Origin: Sedimentisphaerales bacterium
GTDB taxonomy: Bacteria; Planctomycetota; Phycisphaerae; Sedimentisphaerales; Anaerobacaceae
Assembly: GCA_016935195.1 (NCBI GenBank)
Contig: JAFGRL010000074.1
Span: 1 to 41,758 of the forward strand
Length of the DNA stretch: 41,758 nucleotides
Direction: 5' to 3'
Numbering within the stretch: the first letter of the stretch is position 1; each line of letters starts with the position of its first letter. Below the pieces are notes generated by a model, which saw only the letters and a list, made by a program, of their open reading frames with translations, made no database searches and was not told the origin of the DNA. A program made the position numbers and the translations under genes. Shown in pieces: positions 1 through 7,365 of this stretch.

Positions 1-348
1 GTAAAATCCAAAAAGCCAGCCCCAGAGGACAAAGTGGATGAGACTGCCAAGGCAGCAAAATTCAACTAAGAAGAATCTGAAAGAAACTACTGCAGCAACA
101 AAAACAAGAGATGTCGTATTTTCACGGTCGAAGAATAACTTCCAGCTATCCAGAAGCGCCGAACGATAAAAGCCGATAATTGGTTCTGGTTTTTCAGGCT
201 GCAGCTTAACTTTCCTGGGCTTTTCGAAGTCTTTGGAGGGGATGATGAAATGCTGGTCGCAGGTCGTACAATGGGCCTGTTCTCCGATATGCTTTCTGTC
301 AAAAGCGATTAAGGCACCGCAGTTTGGACAATAGAATTGTATTGTCAT
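1..348 (-). CDS. Zinc-ribbon membrane protein, partial (C-terminus outside window)
   Basis: An open frame starts with ATG at 348 on the minus strand and runs off the left edge without a stop, giving about 116 residues. The N-terminus has a zinc ribbon, CPNC at residues 7-10 and CTTC at residues 27-30, followed by a Pro/Lys-rich linker and then a strongly hydrophobic stretch from about residue 77 that looks like membrane helices. The start lies 3 bases after the pilT stop, so the two are probably co-transcribed and translationally coupled. Zinc ribbon plus membrane segments is a common design of planctomycete proteins of unknown function. No function can be assigned from the visible part. Confidence 0.7.
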   Translation of the reverse strand, partial: MTIQFYCPNCGALIAFDRKHIGEQAHCTTCDQHFIIPSKDFEKPRKVKLQPEKPEPIIGFYRSALLDSWKLFFDRENTTSLVFVAAVVSFRFFLVEFCCLGSLIHFVLWGWLFGFY

Positions 349-351
349 TCG

Positions 352-1488
352 TTAGACCTGCTTCATAGCGTCAACGAAGCAGTTTATGTTGTTGGCCCAC
401 TTTTTTGCCTCTAAAAGGTCTATCTCGTCGGCCTTAACAAGCATGGCCAGGTGTTTTTCCATTGTTATCATTTTCTCAGTGGGTCTGTTTTTTGTCTTGG
501 TCTGAAGCTGGGAGTACATCTGCTCTATCTTGCCGGTTCGAATGAGATTGGCACAGGCATAGTTGTTGTTCAAGACCTCCATAGCTACGACTCTGCCCGT
601 TCCGTCTTTTTTAGGTATGAGCTTCTGGCTTATGATGTAAGCCAGGCCGAGTGATAGCTGATTTCGTACTTCGCTTTGTCTGCCAGCAGGGAAGTAATCG
701 AGTATTCGCGTTACTGTGCCGGCAACATCTCTTGTGTGCAGCGTAGAGAAGACGAGGTGTCCGGTTTCAGCTGCCATAAGCGTCATAGCAATTGTCTCGG
801 GGTCTCTCATTTCACCGACGAATATTATGTCCGGGTCCTCACGAAGCATTGACCTTAGGCCATCCACAAAGGATTTTACATCACGACCTATCTCACGCTG
901 CGAGACTATAGAATGTTTCTGCGGGAAGACATACTCTATTGGATCTTCTACCGTGATTATTCGGCAGGCCCTGGTTTGGCTTATCTGGTTTATCAGCGAG
1001 GCTATTGTTGTGGATTTGCCGGCTCCGGTTATTCCGGTGAGCAAAACCAGGCCATGCTTTCGCTGAATGACATCTTCCCAGGCAGTGTTAGGAAATCCGA
1101 TATCTTCGAGTAACGGAATATCCATCGACAATGCTCGAATTGCGGCACATATACCATCGTTTTCCTTAAAAATGTTGATTCGAAACTGTATTGAGCCGAG
1201 ACGATAGGAGCAGTCAACACTGTGCTGGGCCTGGAATTTCTCGAGGTTCTCATCACTTAAGAGCGGATAAATCAAATGCTTTGCCATCTCTTCGGTAACG
1301 GTTATGCCTTTGAGTTTTACGAGGTTGCCGTCGATGCGGTATGTCGGAGGCGCGCCGATTTTGATGTGAAGGTCCGATACACGCATTGCACCTCGCTGTT
1401 CAAAGTACTCAAGCATATCGGTAATACTCAGCGTCCCAGCCTCTTCTGTGGGGTATACCTTTGTGGTGGCCTGATATCCGTTGGACAT
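352..1488 (-). CDS. pilT: Type IV pilus twitching-motility ATPase PilT-like
   Basis: The 378-residue protein belongs to the GspE/PilT secretion ATPase family, which powers pilus retraction at the inner membrane by ATP hydrolysis. It has the PilT N-terminal PAS-like domain (about residues 20-120), a Walker A motif GITGAGKS at 152-159, the Asp box TVEDPIEY near 179-186, a Walker B DIIFVGE at 220-226 and the His box TGHLVFSTLHT near 242-252. Length is close to that of E. coli and Pseudomonas PilT. The ATG is preceded by an AAAGGA ribosome site. No pilin or PilB gene is in view, so a role in retraction rather than another use of the ATPase is inferred. A zinc-ribbon membrane protein follows directly. 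Confidence 0.9.
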   Translation of the reverse strand: MSNGYQATTKVYPTEEAGTLSITDMLEYFEQRGAMRVSDLHIKIGAPPTYRIDGNLVKLKGITVTEEMAKHLIYPLLSDENLEKFQAQHSVDCSYRLGSIQFRINIFKENDGICAAIRALSMDIPLLEDIGFPNTAWEDVIQRKHGLVLLTGITGAGKSTTIASLINQISQTRACRIITVEDPIEYVFPQKHSIVSQREIGRDVKSFVDGLRSMLREDPDIIFVGEMRDPETIAMTLMAAETGHLVFSTLHTRDVAGTVTRILDYFPAGRQSEVRNQLSLGLAYIISQKLIPKKDGTGRVVAMEVLNNNYACANLIRTGKIEQMYSQLQTKTKNRPTEKMITMEKHLAMLVKADEIDLLEAKKWANNINCFVDAMKQV

Positions 1489-1558
1489 GTTTATCCTTTC
1501 GAACTTATTGGTTTTGACAGTAACCTAATGTAACCAGCTTGTCTTAAGTGCAGGTTGT

Positions 1559-1587
1559 ATTATACACACAAATCAATTGGGAAGCAA
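1559..1587 (-). promoter_or_regulatory. Sigma-70-type promoter for pilT
   Basis: On the minus strand TTGCTT (1587-1582) and a perfect TATAAT (1564-1559) are separated by 17 bases. The predicted transcript starts near 1552 and gives a leader of about 64 bases before the pilT ATG. Confidence 0.6.
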
Positions 1588-1697
1588 ACGGCAAGATGAA
1601 TCACAATGTTATATCTTCGTATTTAATTCTTCGACCTTTCACGTTCCCAGGTATTGTCAAAATCCTGAGTTTTTTAAGAATCCCACCTTATTTTGCT

Positions 1698-1775
1698 CAA
1701 ACTGACCGGCGGCCAGTTTGAGAATGCAAAAACAAAGACGTAAAATGCAAAATTGCCGAATCCGCCTGCGGCGGA
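1698..1775. repeat. Two short palindromes in a 559-base gene-free stretch
   Basis: The gap 1489-2047 between divergent pilT and folC has no convincing gene. It holds CAAACTG/CAGTTTG arms (1698-1704 and 1714-1720, 9-base GC-rich loop) and, 40 bases on, TCCGCC-TGC-GGCGGA (1761-1775). Both GC-rich palindromes sit in otherwise AT-rich DNA, which suggests a dispersed REP-like intergenic repeat rather than a terminator, since no T-tract follows either. The rest of the gap is AT-rich, with promoters at each end. Confidence 0.4.
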
Positions 1776-2009
1776 TGACTGGTTTTATTGAACTTTTTGT
1801 GTTACAGAACATATTGTTAAATAAATAGTTACGTCATTTTTTAACCATAAATCGGTCAATATATAAGCTAAACTGATTGCAAGTTTGTATTATCTTATGA
1901 TAAATACTGTTTTTTTGCAGTTGGCAATAATATATTTTTTTTAACTTCTTTATTGAGCGGAAGTTATGTAAATATGTCGTATTCAGCCGGCCTTTTGGAT
2001 ATATCTGTA

Positions 2010-2038
2010 TTGACGTTTAAGTTATAGAATGGTATATT
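2010..2038 (+). promoter_or_regulatory. Sigma-70-type promoter for folC, almost no leader
   Basis: TTGACG (2010-2015), a 17-base spacer, then TATATT (2033-2038). The folC ATG is at 2048, so transcription would begin within a few bases of the start codon. No Shine-Dalgarno sequence is visible between them, consistent with a leaderless or nearly leaderless mRNA. Confidence 0.55.
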
Positions 2039-2047
2039 ACATTACTT

Positions 2048-3481
2048 ATGGCTAAATCATCAAAGTCCAGTTCCGGTTTGCGCACAAAAAGAAGTACTTC
2101 CCGCGTTGGCAGAGTCAAATCTGCCAGGCATTTTCGCAGATATAAAGACGCGATTGAGTATCTGTGCCAGAGGACTGACTACGAACGTCAGCAGTATTTG
2201 GGCTATAACGTCAAGACGTTCAACCTAAGCAGGATGAAAAAGCTGCTATCTCTGCTGGGCAATCCACACGACAAAATTGATACAGTCCACATAGGTGGTA
2301 CAAAAGGTAAGGGCTCAACGGCAGCAATGCTGGCCAAAATGCTCGAATCGAACGGCTACAAGGTCGGCCTATATACATCGCCACACCTGGTTAATCTCCA
2401 TGAGCGGATAATGGTGGACTCAGCAATGATTACCGACTCGCACATGCTTGGGCTTATGAATAGGGTATATGCTCCTGTCGAAAAGGTGGCAAAGACTGAA
2501 CACCCGACCTTTTTTGAGATAATGACTGCACTTGCTTTTATGTACTTTGCGGACGTCAAGACCGATATTGCCATAATTGAAACGGGCCTGGGCGGCAGAC
2601 TGGATAGTACTAATGTGATAAAACCCATAGTTGTGGGCATAACCAGCCTAAGCATCGACCACCAGCAGCAATTGGGAAATACAATTGACAGTATTGCAAA
2701 AGAAAAAGCAGGTATTTTTAAGCGTGGCGTCCCGGCTGTAACGGTCCAGCAGGAGCCGGAAGCGATGCGTGTATTAGGCTCTGCAGCCGGTGCAGTTAAA
2801 GCATCTTTGTGTGTAACCGGCAGGGATATTGATTTTTCTTACCGTTTCGAAACATCACGTGAATGTGGTCCACACAACAGAGTTTGCCTGACGACACCAA
2901 CCAGTAAATTTGAGCATTTACGCGTACCTTTGCACGGAAAGCACCAGGCAATTAACTGTGGGCTGGCGCTTGCACTTCTGGACAAGCTCAAATTGGCTGG
3001 TTTCCAGATAGATAACGATAAAGCAATAGCAGGTTTAGATAAGGTATCCCTGGCCGGGCGAATGGAAATGATATGTGACGACCCTCGCATAATGATAGAC
3101 GCCGCTCACAATGCAGCGAGCATAAAAGCCTTGATTCATGCTATAGGTCAGAACATACCTTATGACTCTATGGTCGTGATATTTGGCTGTAATAGCGACA
3201 AAGATGTCAAGGGGATGTTGGAGCAGTTGCGGTATGGTGCAGATAAGGCAATTTTTACCAGAAGCAATTCACCGAAGGCTATGCCGCCGAGTGAGCTGGC
3301 AGATATGTACTCGCAGATATCCGGCAAGATGTGTCAGACGGCTTCGAGCCTTGGCGAAGCGCTTCGGCTGGCAGCAAGTGCGGTTGACAAAGAGGATTTA
3401 ATCTGCATTACCGGCAGTTTCTACCTTATTGGACAGGCCAAGGTGCGTTTTGGGTCGCAGCAAGTAGTACTATCCGCATAG
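2048..3481 (+). CDS. folC: Folylpolyglutamate synthase / dihydrofolate synthase
   Basis: The 477-residue Mur-ligase-family protein adds glutamate to dihydropteroate and folates in the cytoplasm using ATP. Family marks are the P-loop GTKGKGS at 84-90, the TSPHL motif near 110, the TGLGGRLD(A/S)TN signature near 178-189, and the C-terminal ligase domain with DAAHN near 351. The first 25-30 residues are a basic Lys/Arg/Ser-rich extension before the usual FolC N-terminus. No later Met lies before the conserved region, so the upstream ATG is kept, supported by the promoter just upstream. The gene stands alone between divergent pilT and a degraded region. Whether it is mono- or bifunctional cannot be told from sequence. 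Confidence 0.9.
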   Translation: MAKSSKSSSGLRTKRSTSRVGRVKSARHFRRYKDAIEYLCQRTDYERQQYLGYNVKTFNLSRMKKLLSLLGNPHDKIDTVHIGGTKGKGSTAAMLAKMLESNGYKVGLYTSPHLVNLHERIMVDSAMITDSHMLGLMNRVYAPVEKVAKTEHPTFFEIMTALAFMYFADVKTDIAIIETGLGGRLDSTNVIKPIVVGITSLSIDHQQQLGNTIDSIAKEKAGIFKRGVPAVTVQQEPEAMRVLGSAAGAVKASLCVTGRDIDFSYRFETSRECGPHNRVCLTTPTSKFEHLRVPLHGKHQAINCGLALALLDKLKLAGFQIDNDKAIAGLDKVSLAGRMEMICDDPRIMIDAAHNAASIKALIHAIGQNIPYDSMVVIFGCNSDKDVKGMLEQLRYGADKAIFTRSNSPKAMPPSELADMYSQISGKMCQTASSLGEALRLAASAVDKEDLICITGSFYLIGQAKVRFGSQQVVLSA

Positions 3482-3563
3482 TTTGAACTTGTGGGGCATT
3501 ATAACCTCTCGCTGAGCGCCATAGGTATTGTGTTGTATATTATTATGTTAGAGATCAATCGAA

Positions 3564-3824
3564 ATGAAAACAGAATCCACGGAAAAAAGAAATATCGTGG
3601 AAGAACAAGGTGACGGAACACCTATCTGCATAAGATGCTTCAAGCCCATTAATCCTCTCCATTAGTATTGTCCTCATTGCGGTAAGGCTACCGGGCAGTT
3701 CACACATTACCTACCCTTTTTAAACATTCCCTGGCAGGTGAGTGTCTGGGGCCGAATATGGCATCAGGTCTGGTCTCGTAATGTATTGAATTGGACTCGA
3801 CTTTCGCGGTCTGACTTGATATAA
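3564..3824 (+). pseudogene. Zinc-ribbon protein ORF interrupted by an in-frame TAG
   Basis: From ATG 3564 the frame reads 33 codons to a TAG at 3663-3665, then continues open for 52 more codons to TAA at 3822-3824. The coding character carries across the stop: CIRC (residues 22-25) lies before it and YCPHCGKATGQ directly after, together forming one CX2C-CX2C zinc ribbon, followed by a Trp-rich segment. This looks like a small planctomycete zinc-ribbon protein inactivated by a nonsense change, perhaps also lacking its C-terminal membrane part. TAG is used as a normal stop elsewhere in the window (yjbQ ends GAA TAG), so recoding is unlikely. A sequencing error is the main alternative. Confidence 0.5.
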
Positions 3825-3932
3825 GAATGATAAAAGGTGCAGTTTCTAAAATTGTTAATGATGTAGTGCCTGTCTGTTTGCAGGAAAAAAAGACAGACAG
3901 TTTAATTAAGGTTGAACAAAGGAGTCGAGGTG

Positions 3933-5286
3933 ATGGAGCAGGTCAGCCGGTTGCGCATAACATTAATCTGTCTATTTTTCGCAGGGTTGTGTTTCGGGGG
4001 CGGCTACAGCGGAGGGACGGGAGAGCCGAGGAGCCCATTTCGTATTGCCACTGCGGTGGATTTGAATTCGATTGGCGAAGACATAAATGACTGGGATAAG
4101 CACTTTGTTCTGGTTGAGGACATCAACCTTCTGGGCTATGAGGGAGAGAAGTTCAATATAATCGGCACATCGGTGGATAGGTTCAAGGGGGTTTTGACGG
4201 CAACAATCATATAATCAGCAACTTCAACTACTCGGCTGATGATGTGGATTATGTCGGGTTATTCGGGTACGTCGATGATGTTGGCAGGGTACTTGATATT
4301 ACGATCGAAGATGCGGATGTAAATTCAGTGCAGGGCAGCTATGTCGGATGTGTTGCAGGTTACAATCTCGGCCGGATAAGCAACTGTCACGTTTCGGGTA
4401 AGGTTTCGGCCGGCAGTTACGTCGGAGGAATGATTGGTCGCAATCAGGGAGGGGCCGTTTTGATGTGTAGTGCGGATGTCAACGTTGTCGGAGAGATTTA
4501 TCAGATTGGTGGATTGATAGGTCGAAGCGAAAGCGGTGGGGTATATAACTGTTATGCAACAGGAAGTGTTCAAGGCTCTGACGCTGTAGGAGGCCTTATC
4601 GGTGACCATCGTTACGGAGATGTCAATAATTGTTTTGCCGATACGAGTGTCGTTACCCTGAGCAGTTCAGCAGGGGGCTTTTGGGTAAAAATTATTCGGG
4701 GTTGGTCCTGAATTGTTACGCTCTCGGCGATGTCAATGGCACGAATAAGTTAGGTGGTCTGGCAGGATATAACACAGGGGATGTAACAAATTGTTACCCT
4801 GCCTGTGAGGTTGGCGGGACGTCGGATAGAGGCGGTCTTGCCGGGTATAGTTCGTTTAGTTCGGTGTATTCCGGCTGCTTTTGGGATTCTCAGATAGCCG
4901 GTTCGATAAGCGGGATTGGCAATATTGCCCCTGATCCGCCGGGTGTAGCGGGAAAGAGTACTTCCGAGATGATGTCATTGACGACTTTTATTTCTGCGGG
5001 CTGGGACTTTGTGGCCGAGGATGACAACGGGCGCCAAGATATATGGAGACTTTGTAAAGATGGCGTGAGCTACCCAGGATTGTATTTTGAGTTCCTGGCA
5101 GCAGATTTTTTATGCCCCGATGGAGTTGATTTTATCGACTTTGCTTTCTTTGCGGATTACTGGCTCAAAGAGGGCTGCAGTGCCGTAAATGATTGTAGCC
5201 GGAGCGATATTGATTTCTCCGGCCGGGTGGATGAGAGCGATTTGGCAGAGTTTTCAGACTGTTGGCTTTTACAAAGTTCAAAGTGA
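3933..5286 (+). pseudogene. Secreted GLUG-repeat protein with dockerin-like tail, two frameshifts
   Basis: Three consecutive reading frames (3933-about 4190, about 4190-4675, about 4675-5286) join into one protein if one base is restored at each of two G5 runs (4187-4191, and 4674-4678 near GGGGGCTTTT). ATG 3933 has an AAAGGAG site 8 bases upstream. Residues 1-25 look like a signal peptide. The middle holds about six to eight GLUG-type repeats of the form GGL(I/A)G-x-N-x-G-x-V-x-NCYA, typical of cell-surface or adhesin proteins. The end (about 5110-5280) has two Asp-rich, dockerin-like segments with DFIDFAFFADYW and DIDFSGRVDESDL, the usual C-terminal anchor module of phycisphaeral exported proteins. 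As sequenced it cannot make the full protein. Confidence 0.7.
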
Positions 5287-5296
5287 TATCATAAAA

Positions 5297-5641
5297 TCAG
5301 AAATCCTTGTATTCGTCTCTTGCAGGCACGAAGACCTCGACGTATTCGGTTTCCTCTAAAGCTATTGTTCCGTGTTTTACATACGGGCTGAAAACGTACG
5401 AGTCGCCGGCGGCTGCTTCGAACTGGTCTTCGGGCTTTTCAGCTAAAAATTTCGCCTTGCCCTTTACGATATAGCCGATTTGTGTTGCTCGGTGATTGTG
5501 CAGTGGTATTTTTGCTCCCTGTTTCAGCAGGAAGTGACATAACATTGCTTCATTGTTATAGGATAAAGTTTTTCGCACAACGCCGGTTGGGTTTTCGACC
5601 GATTTTGCCTGGTTTAAATGCCTGCCCTTCATTTGCAGCAA
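5297..5641 (-). CDS. Small single-domain cupin protein
   Basis: The 114-residue protein is one cupin barrel. The first metal motif is H-x-H with a following Gln, PLHNHRATQIGYIVKGKAKF (residues 47-66); the second cupin motif is GDSYVFSPYVKHGTIAL (about 80-96), with a conserved His. Such short cupins bind a metal and a small carboxylate or sugar and act as isomerases, lyases or sensors; the exact reaction is not predictable. It is last in an apparent five-gene minus-strand operon, 8 bases after the hydroxyacid dehydrogenase stop, so a role in handling a sugar-acid intermediate is inferred. It converges on the GLUG pseudogene with a 10-base gap. Confidence 0.8.
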   Translation of the reverse strand: MLQMKGRHLNQAKSVENPTGVVRKTLSYNNEAMLCHFLLKQGAKIPLHNHRATQIGYIVKGKAKFLAEKPEDQFEAAAGDSYVFSPYVKHGTIALEETEYVEVFVPARDEYKDF

Positions 5642-5649
5642 CTCCTTTT

Positions 5650-6597
5650 TTATACAACAATATTTCTTGGCTGCCCTTCGATAAAGGCCTTGATGTTTGC
5701 AGCGGTTTCATCGACAAGTCTTTGTCTTGCCTGTACTGTGGACCAGGCTGAATGAGGTGTTACAATTATGTTTTTTGCACTCAAGAGGATATTACCCTCC
5801 TTCGGCGGCTCTTTTGTAAGCACGTCAACACCTGCACCGGCTAATCGGCCCGAGTTAAGAGCATCAGCAAGGGCCTGCTCATCGACAATGCCGCCTCGAG
5901 CGGTATTTATCAGTATGGCCGTTTTTTTCATCTTTGAGATAGCCTTTTCTTCGATAAGATTTTTCGTTTTCTCAGTTAACGGACAGTGTATCGTGATAAC
6001 ATCAGAGTTTCGCAGAAGGACATCAAGGTCTGATTTTTTATATTGACTATTTTTTATTTCGGAAATGTCATAGGCCAAAACTTTCATACCGAATCCTTCG
6101 GCGATTTTTGCGACACCTCTGCCGATTACGCCGAAGCCGATAATCCCTATGGTTTTGCCTGCAAGCTCAAATGTCGGGTAAGTGAGCAGTGTAAAAGACG
6201 AGGCCTGCTGCCATTTTCCTGCTGCAACGTCGGTATGATATTGATAAGCTTTAGTCGCCAGATTTAGAATTAGCCCAAAGGTGTGCTGAGGGACAGTTGT
6301 TGCGGCGTAGCCGGTAACATTACATACCCTGATATTTTTATTCCCGGCGGCCTGGATATCGACATTATTGTAACCTGTTGCAATAACGGCTATCAATTTC
6401 AGGTTGTTTAATTCTTCCAGTATGTGTTTGGTTATCAGCACTTTGTTGACTATCACAATATCGGCATCGACTGCACGCTCTAAGGTCTGCTCTATAGTGG
6501 AATTGTCATAGCCTATATATTCGCCCAAACATTGCAAAGGCGAAAAGTCAATGTCATTTAATGTAACCGTTGTTTCGTCGAGAAAAACTATCTTCAT
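5650..6597 (-). CDS. NAD-dependent D-2-hydroxyacid dehydrogenase
   Basis: A 315-residue cytoplasmic member of the D-isomer 2-hydroxyacid dehydrogenase family (glycerate/hydroxypyruvate or D-lactate type), which interconverts a 2-oxoacid and a D-2-hydroxyacid with NAD(H). The Rossmann motif GIIGFGVIGRG is near residues 151-161. Catalytic Arg lies in NTARGGIVDE, the Glu in TKEPP, and the His in VTPHSAW. An upstream in-frame ATG at 6609 exists, but GGAG sits 6 bases before ATG 6597, and MKIVFLDE matches the family N-terminus, so 6597 is preferred. It lies between the RraA-like aldolase and the cupin in one operon, consistent with reduction or oxidation of an aldolase product. Substrate is not identifiable. 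Confidence 0.88.
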   Translation of the reverse strand: MKIVFLDETTVTLNDIDFSPLQCLGEYIGYDNSTIEQTLERAVDADIVIVNKVLITKHILEELNNLKLIAVIATGYNNVDIQAAGNKNIRVCNVTGYAATTVPQHTFGLILNLATKAYQYHTDVAAGKWQQASSFTLLTYPTFELAGKTIGIIGFGVIGRGVAKIAEGFGMKVLAYDISEIKNSQYKKSDLDVLLRNSDVITIHCPLTEKTKNLIEEKAISKMKKTAILINTARGGIVDEQALADALNSGRLAGAGVDVLTKEPPKEGNILLSAKNIIVTPHSAWSTVQARQRLVDETAANIKAFIEGQPRNIVV

Positions 6598-6618
6598 ACA
6601 ATTCTCCATAGTGTCTAA

Positions 6619-7344
6619 TTATCGGTTTTCGAAAAGCTGCCTGCATTTTTCATAGTGTTCTTTGAACATTCTTGTTACAAATTTGCGTTTTTCGGCGAGT
6701 GTTTTATTCGTGCGTCGCCAAAACAGATGCACCCTGGTCTCGACATCACGAGCCCTTGTGCAGACTTCCACGATATGTTTGTGGTAGATTTCAGGCACGA
6801 TGACGATGCCGTCCCTGTCGCCGTGGATAAGGTCTGCTGTGGTAAAGGAAACGCCGGAGATAATTATTGGTTCCTTCGAGATTTTATAATTAGTACCCAC
6901 GTGGTTTGCAACGGTCCCGCAGCCAAACACCGTATATCCAACTTTGTTGATGTTTTCTATATCTCTTGCGCCGCCATCAGTGATTAGGCCGGAGCTGCCG
7001 CTTGCCTTTAGGATTTTTGCCATTCCGTCGCCGAGCATACATTCGTGTTTAGGTCGAGAGCCTATTGCCTTTACAACCACAACAACCGGCAGTTTTGATT
7101 CTTTTATCATCTCGTAAGCCTTCCAGAGGTCGTTGGCATCGCCTTTATTTCCGGGCGTGCTGGTATCTGCAACCAAAGTAAGTGCCGCGCCGACCATTGG
7201 CTCTGAGATTTCGGTAAGCAGCTTTATGTCACTTCCGGTGTAGTACTTTTCGGGTTCCTTACAGCCCATAGCACCCATAGCTTCTGCGACAAGCGGCGTC
7301 TCGAATTCACGCATCTGTTCGATCAGAGCTAATTCCACAGACAT
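6619..7344 (-). CDS. RraA-like family protein (HMG/CHA-type aldolase-like)
   Basis: The 241-residue protein has the RraA / 4-hydroxy-4-methyl-2-oxoglutarate aldolase fold. The active-site signature GLITDGGARD and the metal/substrate segment GDRDGIVIVP are both present, with the family's Gly-rich GDGMAKILKA just before. Members with the intact GG-x-RD motif cleave oxaloacetate-like or hydroxy-oxo diacids to pyruvate with a divalent metal, while E. coli RraA itself regulates RNase E. Given the neighbours (dehydrogenase, cupin, glycosidase-like proteins), an aldolase or decarboxylase in sugar-acid breakdown is more likely than an RNase regulator. The C-terminal 35 residues form a basic helical extension. 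It starts 21 bases downstream of the preceding TIM-barrel/HEAT gene. Confidence 0.82.
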   Translation of the reverse strand: MSVELALIEQMREFETPLVAEAMGAMGCKEPEKYYTGSDIKLLTEISEPMVGAALTLVADTSTPGNKGDANDLWKAYEMIKESKLPVVVVVKAIGSRPKHECMLGDGMAKILKASGSSGLITDGGARDIENINKVGYTVFGCGTVANHVGTNYKISKEPIIISGVSFTTADLIHGDRDGIVIVPEIYHKHIVEVCTRARDVETRVHLFWRRTNKTLAEKRKFVTRMFKEHYEKCRQLFENR

Positions 7345-7365
7345 TTAACTTGGTCCCTTCAATAT

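Noticed and set aside
3663-3665. TAG read as pyrrolysine or another recoded residue
   Set aside because: TAG serves as an ordinary stop for yjbQ with the next gene starting at once, and no recoding element or pyl gene is seen.
4187-4195. Programmed -1 frameshift at GGGGGTTTT in the GLUG gene
   Set aside because: The zero-frame codons do not form a proper X-XXY-YYZ slippery site, and a second, similar lesion occurs downstream; simple base loss or read error is more likely.
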